From: Eimeria necatrix
Lineage: Eukaryota; Apicomplexa; Conoidasida; Eucoccidiorida; Eimeriidae
Assembly: GCF_000499385.1 (NCBI RefSeq)
Contig: NW_013654609.1
Location: forward strand, 50,843 to 114,842
Length of the DNA: 64,000 bases
Direction: 5' to 3'
Part shown: positions 24,800 to 35,744 of the stretch, piece by piece
Position numbering within the stretch: the stretch's first letter is position 1
Layout: every line of letters starts with the position of its first letter
Notes under the pieces: model-generated
What the model was told of the DNA's origin: nothing
Database searches by the model: none
Seen by the model: the letters and a program-made list of their open reading frames with translations, nothing else
Program-made: the position numbers and the translations under genes

Positions 24800-25807
24800 C
24801 ACGCCTCTCCCCTACATTCGCTAGAAGCGTTTGGATTCATTCTCCATCAACTTCTGCGTCCGACACCTACGAAGTGTCGATGGCTTCCAGATGACTACGG
24901 TCTCCTGCACGATTTTTTGCAGCCGATCAAGAATTTCTGCACGCAAAAGCTGGCACAAATGAACTCGCCAGTATGAATTTTGGGCAAATGGTCTCCTGCT
25001 TGTAGGACAGATTAGCCATCAACCGCTGAACCCCGCCACATTTTTTGTCTGTTCCTACAGGCTTTGTTGTGCCGCTTCAGTGTTTCCCACGGGCTTTCGT
25101 TGCACAATGCCCACTGCGATCTTTGTGCACAAGAAGACCTTCAGCTAAATTTTCAGAACGCCCTCTTGCACCACGTACCTTCCTCACCGCTCAGTTCTCC
25201 CTGAATGATCCACTGTGCCTTCCAGCACATTTACAGTAGTGGAATTGCGGGCGGCCTCAATGCGACAACCTGACGTGCACTCATTATGAAAAGGAAAGGA
25301 AAGCGCTTTCTCTTCGTATCCACTCCCAAAAAGCTATTGCCGCAAGCTTCTTGTTCTGCATGTACTGCTTTCACGACGCACCCACTTATGTAGCCACGCC
25401 ACTCCGGTGCTTCTCTGACAGAGGCCAAGGAGACTGCGCTAGCACTGTCCCAAAAAACTGATGCAATTCCCAGACTGGCCCTCTTCCTCTCACGCCTGAC
25501 GGAAAGTCCTTTCAGCTTGGCAGATGCTGTCTACATACTGCCCCTCTACTGCTTGCCCTACTCGCCGCATTCACGGCGGGGTTTGCCAAGGGGACCACAT
25601 GGCGCTGCCGCTATTCCAGCTCTTCTGAGCCGGTTGCCTCTTGTAGTTGATGCCGTATTGTCTCCGAAGCTATTTGCTGAATGCATCAGATTTTGGCTTC
25701 CCTACCGGATACTTCTTGAATTCCCCTGGTACATTCTTTTGGTGGCCCTGCGCGACTTGCTGTTATTCTGCATTCTTTGGCGCCAGCGGATTCTCATTAA
25801 AAAATAA
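24800..25807 (+). CDS. Candidate hypothetical protein, at least three exons (N-terminus unresolved)
   Basis: Three open segments join in phase 0. The first, about 24800-24970, encodes LEAFGFILHQLLRPTPTK..DDYGLLHDFLQPIKNF and has a GTATGA donor. The second, 25062-25175, encodes ALLCRFSVSHGLSLHNAHC and has a CCTACAG acceptor and a GTACCT donor. The third, about 25390-25807, encodes TEAKETALALSQKTDAIPRLALFLSRL and ends in a hydrophobic stretch (LLEFPWYILLVALRDLLLFCILW) plus a basic tail IKK. The C-terminal hydrophobic helix suggests a tail-anchored or mitochondrial inner-membrane protein. An upstream exon at 24460-24640 (basic, presequence-like) is possible. I do not recognise the family. Confidence 0.35.
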
Positions 25808-26899
25808 AAGGGATGATTAGAAGCGACTCGCAGCAAGTGCCTTTCCTTCGTATTCATGTTGATTGGAGGAGTGCGTCGCCAGTAATACTCAAGCAGCACA
25901 AATTGTGTCGCTCGTTTTGCACCAAAAGGCTAGAAGCAGGCAGTCTGAGCAGAAGCTTGGCCTAAATGAGCTCGCTGAAGTACGTTCAAGAGCCCTACAG
26001 ATGAGCAGCGCCACTCAGACACGCAAGCCTCCACGTGAGGGTTGGTTGGTTTGCATGGTGATCCACTCCTCTCTTAAGGAAAGCAACATAGAGCAGAGTC
26101 CATGTGATTTAAATGCAGCAATGGCTGAACAATGAGGAAGCATCACTGTAATTGCGTCCGGCCTCGCAGTGGCACAAGTTCAGATTTCCAGATTCGAAAC
26201 AGCATTCCAGCCGGGACCCATGTTGAATCCTTACCCAGTTTATCCTCGAAATAGAGCTAGCTACGCGGTATATCTTCTATCAGTTTTTCTCAAGAGTCCT
26301 TAAATGCCTATCGGGTAACGTCCAACAGTGTTCCAGGCGGTTGGAATCGCGAGCAGCGAGTGAGAGCCTACAGCTTGCCCGTTTCTATTCTCTGGTATAT
26401 TTGTTTTGCCTTGGCTTTGCAATATCTGTAAATGCTTCTAGCAACGTTTTGGTTGTGCAAACCATTCTTTCTACGTGGGGGGCCTTTGTTGGGTCATATT
26501 AAAGGCAGAACTGGGATTTTCCACATTTGTCTGAGGAGACAGTTAAGGGTCACTTTGCGATGGAAAAAGCCACGGGACCTCGAAGGAGGCTATCAGAAAG
26601 ATTCTACTTCTTAAAACAAGTCTACTTTTTTCAAATTATAGTAGCTTGAAGGGCCCAGGTAGAATGACGTATTTCCAAAAGGCCAGGAAGTAGCTTCAAT
26701 CCAACGAATTGCGGTTGGCAGCTCAGAGGCCCGCAGGAAACATGGTTTTACAGCACCACCACCTCCACCACCAACGGCCACCAGAGACAGAGTGTGAATC
26801 ATATAAACGAATGTCTCATCTCAGCCAAGACTTCCACCCAGGAGAAGCGGGCTGCTGGTATGGCTCTGTGCTGAGTGTACCCAGCTCAGAACGCCAATG
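25808..26899. other. Intergenic, no supported gene
   Basis: Only short open frames without conserved features. A run of CACCACCACCTCCACCACCA at 26754-26773 is the only simple repeat. Confidence 0.35.
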
Positions 26900-29800
26900 C
26901 AGCGTCTCCAAACAGTAAGGGACACACACCCTGACCCATTTCGTAGTAGCAGGAACAGTGCTGCTCAAGAACAAGGCGACCGGAAGCAGCAGCAAAAACA
27001 ACCAGTCGCAACAAGTGGCGTGGCGCACTGAACATTACACAGCTCCTGGGCAGAAAGTTGCATATGAAGCGACCTGTGCGCAGTTTCAAAGACAGAGCCA
27101 GAAGAATGGCGCGCAAGAACAGGAGCAGCGGGAGCAGGGGCAGGCAGAACAGCAGCAACGGGAGCACGAACAAGTGCAGCAGCTGCAAGAGCTGGAGCAG
27201 GAGCACCAGCGGTCAAAGCAAGCCGAAATGCTTCCACAGCAAAAGAAACAACAAAAGCAGCAAAAGCAGCGCAACTCATGTGAATGCAAGGCCCCCGGGA
27301 AGTAGCACCCTGAAGAATCATTCGAGGAGCAGCAGCAGGCGCTTTTGCGGCAGCAGCACGGCGCACAACTGCAGCAGCAAAACCCTCAGCAGCATAACCA
27401 AGACACTCTGGAGCAGCAGTGAGGGACACATCATCATCAGCAAGACATGTTGCTGCAGCATCAACAATTAGAACAGCCTCTCCAAGGCACGGAGCAGCCA
27501 AAGCATATCGTTCACGGGGACAGCCAACAGCAGGGTGGAAGAGTGGAGCTGGAAACAGAGCAGAGGAAGCCACGGCAGTGGGATGCGGGCGTAGAGCAAG
27601 AGCTGCAGGAGCAGAAAAGGGGAGAGGTGGATATATTCCTCCATACAAAAGGGCGCGAGCCAAAGCAATGTGTGCAACAGCACGACGCATCAAAGCCGAC
27701 TGTGCAGCTTGGAGGGGAGTCCCCAGATGTTTGCCCGTCTCCACGGTCTCACTCCACACTCAGTTGAGAAACTTCTCCTTCTGAGTTGGGCCACAGCTAC
27801 GAGGTACCACCTTAGTGCAACACGTGCCTTCGCCCTCTCCCCCTAACCGCTTCCCGTGAACAGCACCATCATGGGGGGCATGTTGATCCTCAACAAGCAA
27901 AAAGGGACACCAACTTTATCTCACGGAACGTGTACGTAGACGTCTTATGTGTGCCCTTAACCGCACGGGCACAACCTGCATCTGCGTCCGCTGGCCGAGT
28001 GCGCCGCGCCAAAAGCATCGCAAACGGCAACAGCTGCAGCAAGGAAAGGAGCAACAACAGCAACCGTTGCACCACCTTCCATTACCAGAGCTGCTGTCGC
28101 ATACTCTGCAACCAAGCAGTATAAACACTTCAGTTGTTTCCTCCAATACCCTCCAGCAGGCACAGGGACATCAAGGGCCTGTGAACATAGCGGTAAGGCG
28201 GGTGATCTTTCAAGCTGTTGCCGCTGCAGAGCTGGAGGATATTGGAGGAAACAACTGAAGTGTTTATACTGCTTGGTTGCAGAGTATGCTGCTGCTATTT
28301 GGCCTTCTGCTGCTGATCCAAGAGTGCCGCCTGAGTTCCAGCAAGCTTCTGCGTTCGCTTTGCGTGGAAAAACAGCTAAACAGGGACCCCTCGTAGGCAT
28401 AGAACAGCGACAGGCATCCTCGCTGAATGCCCCCACCTTGGCTTCTTTGCTGCGGCCTGCTGTAGAGCCGCGGAGACTCGGAACTCCTTTCGTGAAAGTC
28501 CCAATGGCGGCTGCACGGGATGGAGCAGCACAAGCTGCAGTAGTAGGAGCTCCTCATGCAGCAAACGCATCAATTGCGGGGATACGTGCTCCTAGCTCTA
28601 CAGACACACAAGCAACAATGGAAATGGAGTGCACGGCGGCAGCTGCAGTGGAAGCAAATCCAAAACATCTACAGGTGGTAGCAACGGCATCAGGCCAGAG
28701 GACCTGCAAAGCATGTGCTCCAATAGCCCAAGGAAAATCAGCAGCAAAAGCGGCGGTAGCAACAGCCGCTGCTAGAACGACGAAACCAAGAACAGAAGCG
28801 GTATCGCCCTCAACGTTCCCCAAAATGATAGCAAGAGCCGAAACAAGCAAAACTGTTCCCATTGTAGCTCTCAAGAAAGCCAACTGAACGGCACCAGCGG
28901 CTTCTGATCCTCTAGAAGAGAAGGAAACCCAAGGTGAGTCTTCAAAATTCGCAGAAAAATGGCTGTGTGGAGCAGGAGAAAGGGCTGCTGGTGCAGGTGC
29001 TGGTACCACCGCTTGTGCAGCTGCTGGTGCCGATAGGCCTCAACTTCCAAGCACCATTGCAAACAAAACCACAACCCCTTTGAGAACGACAGCAGACTAG
29101 GGCAAACTTTCTGCTGAGGCAAGCCCTGAGTTGTCAAAGAAGACAGAAGCGCGTGCTTCCTCTCATTTCGCTGCTGACGCTCAAAGTTGTGGGGCCCTGT
29201 GGAAAGAACAGCTCACTGAGGCACCCGGCGGGCAAGCGGCAAGGCCTCCCTTCAGCAAAAGAAAAACAAGCCACCCACAACAACATCAGCCGCAACGACG
29301 GCGACGACATCAGAAACCCCTGCGCCAAAGCACTACGGAGAAACTTACGCGAAAACCGAAAACCTCGCTGCATGCGTACTCTAGAAAGCCAGAACAAAGT
29401 GTTTGCCACCGCAAGCAGCAGCAGCATGAGCAGTTGCTGCATTCGCAGCAACGGTAGCAGTCGCAAGCGTAGGCATCTCCGAAGGAGCGAGACAACTACC
29501 AGCAGCATCACCGTCAGCAGCAGCTAGCAGTCCGAGCCAAAGCAGCACGAACGGCAAAGAAAGACGGAGCAGAAGTACCAGTAGCAGTTGAAGCGGCAAC
29601 AGCGACAGTCTCAAGCTAAGAAAGCACACTCCCTTATCGAAGAAGTATTCTCTTCCATTCACCTGCTACAGAACAATACATAAACCTCCGGGGAGACATG
29701 TAGACTATGCGGCTTCAACGACATTGGAACAGAAGCAGACGCAAGTGCAGTGAGCGCAGCAGGAGCAGAATGTGCAGCTTCAGCTGTACCCAACTTTCCT

Positions 29801-30100
29801 GAAGTTTTGCAAAATAACCAAAAGCGAAGGCGCGAACGGTCCAGCACCGTTTGGTCTTGCTCGACGCGGAGTCAGGGAAGGGAGGTAGAGAGCCAGAAGG
29901 GGAGGAGGAGAAGCTGCCAGCAAGAGTTCCAAGGAACCAGGGATACATTTTTTCTCGGCCCGGCGACGCTGGTGCATACACCACTGCTGTCGCTGCAGTA
30001 GTGGAGGCAGTGAAGCTGCGGCAGCGTCTAATCCTCAGCGAACTTTCACGAATGAGGGGAAAGAGGTGCAGCGTAAGCAGCCCAGCAAGTTGCAGCAACG
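26900..30100. repeat. Degenerate CAG/CAA repeat block
   Basis: About 3.2 kb is dominated by imperfect CAGCAGCAA-like units on the plus strand. All minus-strand frames become Ala/Val/Leu-rich and all plus-strand frames Gln/Ser-rich. The longest are 26965-27759 (264 codons, -), 28273-28887 (204 codons, +) and 28554-29009 (-). They overlap on opposite strands, lack shared splice phases and match no family, so I treat them as repeat-derived. A decayed or highly diverged minus-strand gene cannot be ruled out. Confidence 0.55.
28099..28289. repeat. 59-bp inverted repeat with 73-bp spacer
   Basis: The left arm 28099-28157 and right arm 28231-28289 are reverse complements with a single mismatch (GGGTATTGG versus GGATATTGG in right-arm orientation). 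The arm sequence is not a CAG tract, unlike its surroundings. A transcript would fold into a long, nearly perfect hairpin. Confidence 0.92.
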
Positions 30101-33100
30101 CAACGCCACGGGCAATTCCAGCTTCTGGAGTACCTTTGTCTAGCGGTGATTCCAGGTTTGGACTCTCCTGCCACGCTTCTCAACATCTTCAGCGCTTTTC
30201 ATGCTCCTCTTGCAAAACGAACACCGAAGAGGCGAAGGTTTGTAAGGAGCCTTCAAAGCTCTCTTCCCTTGGCGTCAGCAGACTGAGGGACTGCTGTTGT
30301 CGCTTTGTCACGGCAGCAAATGCAGTTGCAGATTTAGGATAAGCCACATGGAGCAATTACTCCAGGCAAGCTTAATGGCCCGGCCGCCGCTCCGGTGGCG
30401 ATTGCAGTAATCTTTGAAAGGGAGGATCCACAATTCCTCGAAGGACTCGCCATTCAGCTCGAAGATCAGTGCAGTGAAGGTTCCGCGGATGCTGCTTCCG
30501 CTTTTTGGTGCATATGATTTTACCAAAAATGGGCAGTGCCGCACTTTTGGGTATCGTGTACACTTTATTTCTATCGCTTTATTGGAATGGGTTACTCTCA
30601 CCCGGCTTGCCATACGGGCCCATGGCTGGGTGTCAAGAGTTTAGGCTATGAGTTGAAACTAACAAGCAACTGTAGCAACGACGGAAGTCGGGAACTGCAA
30701 TTTGTTATCCTTGTCAACCAAATCCGGGTATTTGCACCTTTGGGTTCAGCGATTCTACGTCTCTGATATACGGAAAGAGGCTTGTGACGCACACACACAC
30801 ACGAGGCACTACGATTCCCTTTAGATATGCTTTTACTTTGCTGTGCTAAGCTGCTTTTACGCTTTGCAGCGTGAAACTCAGATTTCTAGAGCTTGCACTC
30901 CACGCAAGTCTTTGCGCTTGCCCGTTCGCAACAAGTAGCCCTTCGGCGAGTCGCAACAGCTGATGCTGAAAACACGGCCGCCAGTTTCTTGAACTTTTCA
31001 TACCACTGCAACAGTTGCGCGAGCGGGATGCCTGCGCCAGGTCATGTTGGTAAAACCAGACGCGGAACGAAATTATGATGCCGCGGGACTGAAATCTAAA
31101 CCGTGAAACGACAGAGTTATTCCTTTCGTGACCACACTCTGCTAAGATTGCCTCGGCTCAGCAGATTTCGGGTTGTACTGTTCCTGGTTCAGCAGATTTT
31201 GGGGTGGACTGTTGCCGGTGCACAACATCGGATGCTTAATGTGCTTCATTGTTGCCTTCTGCTGCCTTTGCTCCACACTGAGCACAAGTTTCTTCGTTGA
31301 ACTCTAAGGACATTGCTGTGCGTCTAACGTTTGGTATTTGCATAAACATGTGAATGCATGCATATCTCCGTCCGTCCGTATGTTTGCTTTTGAGAATGTG
31401 TGCACGCAGCTCCTCGCCGCAACGCAGGCGTGTTCGGTACGCCTCCGCGCGAGTGCAAAACCTTCAAAGCTGAGTCAGCGATTTCGATTGATTCCCCAAT
31501 AATCTACAAGCACCGTGCCACTTTTCAACATGACGTCTGGTTAATGATACGTGAGCATCATCAACACCAAAAAGGCTGACGTATGCCTGGTGATGATGGC
31601 ACACCAGGTAAAACACTGCCATGCGCTGAAGGATTCACCCGACGCTGGCCATCGAGCAACCAAGGAAATTCTGTATCTCGATGCATTTCGGCATGCACGT
31701 AGAAGTTAGTTAGAGCGGTCATCGGGAATAAGCTGTCCCATCCTGGTTGTGCTAGTCACTCAAGTGGAGATGGGAATGCATGATGGTTGTTGACACCATA
31801 AGGAAGCAATTTCAGAAGTCCTCCGCGAGCTCCACCTAGCAATGGCGAGCTATGTAGCACCAGGCCATAGTAGATATGAATGTCGCGAAGTTCCGGATGC
31901 TACAGCATGCATCAGCACGACTACTACAATTTCGGCTCCTTCCGGCTCCTGAGGTATTCTGAAGAAAGCTGCTCGCCGGCGAAGTCGTGCACCACTCGTT
32001 CAAACCAGTTATAGCGCTGCTTATCCCTTACCTCCTGCAGCAATGGCAACACAGACAGCAAAAGCAGTAAAAAACGCAGCAGCAGCAACAACACTGGAGC
32101 GACTCTACCAGGGCAAGCCGCGGTGCAAGCATCTTAACTGAAAGTGATGCCAGCCTTGCGTTGTGGAGCTACAGTCGTAGCCAGCAACCCTCCCTCCCGA
32201 CCCCTAAACCGTGTAAACCGAGTAGACCCAAAGGCGCACCTGGCGATATTCCGCTACGAGGTCAGCCATCTTTCTCATAGCTTCCTTCACTTGTTGCTGC
32301 CTGAAAAAATTACTGCCAACACTCCCAGCCCTAAGCTCTAAACCCTGGATACTGAGCGCAAGGGCGCAGCTTCACACTTTCAGCCGCAAAGCAGCGTCCT
32401 ACAAAGGGCCGCTTCCTTTAGAGTTAAGACGCAGTAGCCCCAGTTCCTCGTCCTATCTCGTCTTTGCTGTGGGCCACGCCACACGCTCTTGTTGCTTCTT
32501 CCACAGGATAGCTGTCTGCTAGTCTCTTTGCTGCTATTAAATGAAACCAATAGTTACAGCGTTTTGGCACTGGGATTGAGCAATGTACTCACCTAAACTC
32601 TCTGATGTACCATCTCTTGGGACCAAGAGGTTCTCTATCTTGGAAATGCATCTTTTCCCTATAGAAGTCTTTCGTCCACACCCATTCAAGGCCTAAAAGC
32701 AAGCTGCATTCCGTGCGCAGTAAGCCCTCAACCCCATATGTAGAAGCCTGGAGACAAGTTTAAAGCGTAGCGCTGAAAGCCATTTAAAACTAAACGCTGA
32801 AAGCCGTTTAAGTCTTGCACGTGGTTTCGTGACCAAAAAGCCGTAGCTTCAATTTCCCGCTGCAAAGATGATCTTGTGATTTGGTCCTTTGGGTGTGCAA
32901 CCCTGCCGTACCATTGAGTCGATACTGCCGCTCAACATCAGCTTTATACCTGCCTGAAAGTCTGGGGTGAAATCAAAGATGCAAAACCGTAAAACCTAGA
33001 CAGTAAGTCTAAGCCTGTTGCCAGAGTTCACTTGCAGTGAAGAGTCGGGAAGTCTCAGCTCCTACTCTGAGATTTGGGCCTAGCTAAAACTTAGGGCTAA

Positions 33101-33112
33101 GGGCCTGGCAAT
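30101..33112. other. Gene desert, repeat-poor
   Basis: Three kb with only short frames. The minus-strand frame 30308-30613 (RHCPFLVKSYAPKSGSSIRGTF...) reads somewhat like protein but has no start or partner exon. A (CA)n run lies at 30790-30802. Scattered CCCTAA/CTAAACCCT pieces near 32170-32340 resemble degenerate telomere-like heptamers known from Eimeria, but they form no array. Confidence 0.4.
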
Positions 33113-33689
33113 TTAAGATTTACGGGACTGGGAACAGCCGTACCGAGGAGGGTGCCATTCCCCTAGCTCATCCTTACAGGGCATGAGATCCTTCGGAATT
33201 TGGTAGCGCCGCCGGCTGCCTCTTACGAAGCAGCTGTATGGATTCCAGTCAGCCCAGTTTCTGGGAAGAACAAGTCGCAGCCACGTCACAGCCAGAGCCC
33301 GCCGAGGCTCCGTCACAGGCGCCGTTGACTGCGATCCCCAACTGAAGGAGAGTTGTCTGATCGCCTGCAACTAACTTTTAAACCGAAAAGCTTAGATTCT
33401 CGGTTATGGACGGTGAACTTCACCTCGAGGGCCAGTTATCGAGCACATATCTCTTGGCCTTGGTGAGCCGCACGTATGGATTGAAGGTGGGTCGAAGGCG
33501 CACGCCGTCAATCATATTTTCACGATATTCCATGCGTGGTGTTCCTGTATGAAGCCACACAAGGACATTCAGGGGAAGTTCAGCACTGACCACAGAGGCA
33601 GCGGCAGCAGAAGCGGCGCTGCACCTTTGCACTCCGCCATGTATCGTGGCTCTTTCCTGGCCTGGAGCAGAAGTTCCCGTGGTTCCCAT
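33113..33689 (-). CDS. Small basic hypothetical protein, two exons (possibly mitoribosomal)
   Basis: Exons 33689-33424 and 33341-33113 join in phase 2 across a short GTGAAG...CTTCAG intron, giving 164 aa. I took the ATG at 33687-33689, the first ATG in the open frame. An Ala/Ser run near residues 20-35 comes from a CAG tract. The rest is basic and aromatic: LPLNVLVWLHTGTPRMEYRE, RLRPTFNPYVRLTKAKRYVLDNW, NWADWNPYSCF, RRRYQIPKDLMP, and a C-terminal EWHPPRYGCSQSRKS. The size, charge and Pro/Arg/Trp/Tyr composition recall mitochondrial ribosomal proteins, but I cannot name a family, so function is inferred weakly. An additional upstream exon is possible. Confidence 0.55.
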
Positions 33690-35744
33690 GGAACAGCTCT
33701 CGCCTCCCGACCCTGCAAGCAAAAGCCCTAGGCCCCAAGCGCTAAATCCAAAATCCTTCGCTTGCACAGCCCCAACAAGTGCCGGGCAGGGACGACCATG
33801 ATGATTCAGCTTCTAAGAACCCCTAAGCTGCTGAGCCTTAATCCTAAGCTCAGCAATAATAGCGTGTTAGAAGGCGCGAACAGGACACTGTGGGGTCGGC
33901 CTACAATGACACAACTCGAGAAGAAGCGAAAGCCTAACGTCCCCCAGCTCTTCCTACCAACAGCAACGCAAGGGCAACTCATCTGGGGAACCATGGCGCC
34001 CTAGTGAACCCTGGATATTTCGAGAGACCCTTAAATATAGAGGCTAGTAATATTCCTTGTTTCCTCTGTCCAGAGACAGAATGGCTCCAGAGCGGTTGGC
34101 AGTCCACATATGCTTTGCCATTTCACAAGTTGCCGAACTCATGAGCCCTAATATAAAAGAGTAAACAAAACGCTCTGCCCGTCTTACTTCATTTATCTGC
34201 ATGGATTACTTACTGCTTCCGGGCTTCCCTTCCTGTGCGAGGGCCTCCCGAGGCCCCCAACAAAGCCCTGTCGAGGCAAAAGGTTTGACTAAACGGGAGG
34301 TGTACAGGCATAGTTTCTTTTCTCATAATGTTCAGTATAAGAAAGAGTCTTTTCTTTTAAATGATTTTGAGGCGAGTTTACGAGGTAGCCTGCGAAGCTC
34401 CGTCGGTTGCCTGGTCAAATCGCTGTAAAGGAGAACTCTATTTCCCGTTGTGTTTGCAGCTAACTGTGTAGAGTTGCACGTTGTTAACCAAGTTCATGAC
34501 GAGCACTGCTCTGCTTGGAAGCAGGCTTCCATGTGCCTCTCGTTGTGCCGTGGCCAGTGGTCGCGCTACAATTAGGCAACACTGCACTTGGCCCCAACTG
34601 ATCCCAGGTCTGGAATACGATACTCAGTGCCGAGCTAGCCCAGGCATCCATAGCAGTGACCCCTTAAGAAGCGTGCAAGGAAGATGCCTTAGAGTTACCC
34701 GGTGTTACCAAGGTGCCTGAGAGCCCCGCTGCTTCGGAGGCTTCCTGGCGTGGAAGGCCCGCAGTGGCTCAATCCGCCAAGACCTGACACAGCTGCTCCA
34801 GAGCCCCGGTGATCCTGGTCTGCCTATTACCTCCGCTTATTATGTAAGGGAATGAGGAACTGGCGCAGCATGTGGGAGTGTATAAAGGACGGCCAGCGCC
34901 AAATGAAGGATGCAGCATGAAAATGCTGAGGCAGTCTATTACGTTGCCGACCTTTTATACGTAGCCAGCACGATAAGCTCGTCTATTCGTAACAGAAGAT
35001 AACGTGAACACTCCAAATTTTCAAGGCCGTTACAGCGGAAGAGCTGCAAACATGGTCACAAAGTAGTATTGCGGCTGGCAGGCCCTGTTTGCTCTCTTCT
35101 ACTGCAGTTTGGCCCCTTTTCTGCAAAGGATCCTCTGCACCATCAATTAGAACTAGCGAACAACCCAGAAAACTAGTTCTGAGGCCGTGAGCTGAACCCA
35201 CGGGACTCAAGCCCAGCGGCTCACGGAATTGCGCTTTCTGTCGACCACAACTGGGCGTGGCTAAAGCATCCCATCCAGTCAGCATACAAATAAAAAAAGC
35301 GCTCCCTTCAGAAGTCGTCGCCAGCTTCTGGCAATTTGCAGCAGTAGCTCAAGAAGTCGCTAGCCTCAGGCTTTGAGCACAGCCACAGTGCAGAAAAGAC
35401 AAAAGAAACGGTACGTCCCTGTGTAGACTGCATCAAAGTAGTTCACGCACCGAAGGACTGTCCCAAGACGTGTTGGCCTGACGGAACAACCTGATGAACT
35501 TTCGGGCTCGCGTTGAAGTAAATGCCATGTACCACGCTGATGCTAATCTAGACAAGTGACTGCAGTGTAAGTCTTGATGCGCAGAAAGTGCGTTTTCTAG
35601 CCATCGAACCACCACAGAGGCTAAGTTTCGTCTTAACTATAGCAGAAAAGGCACATTTTGGCCTCTACATACTTAAATTACTTGCATTCTCACAAAGATA
35701 TTAAGAGTTTACCAAGGCATTGAACTGCAGGATACATTCACGTG
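33690..35744. other. Intergenic, no supported gene
   Basis: Two kb with only short frames (the longest is about 100 codons at 34983-35285, minus, low coding quality). It contains the 3' UTR of the ankyrin gene and the promoter of the small basic protein gene. Confidence 0.4.

Noticed and set aside
26965..27759. 264-codon minus-strand open frame rich in Ala, Val and Pro
   Set aside because: The region is a degenerate CAG block open in several frames on both strands. There is no family feature, no conserved splice structure and no good start.
28273..28887. 204-codon plus-strand frame with ATG-like start
   Set aside because: It is overlapped on the minus strand by equally long frames, with composition driven by repeats. 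It also runs through the right arm of the inverted repeat.
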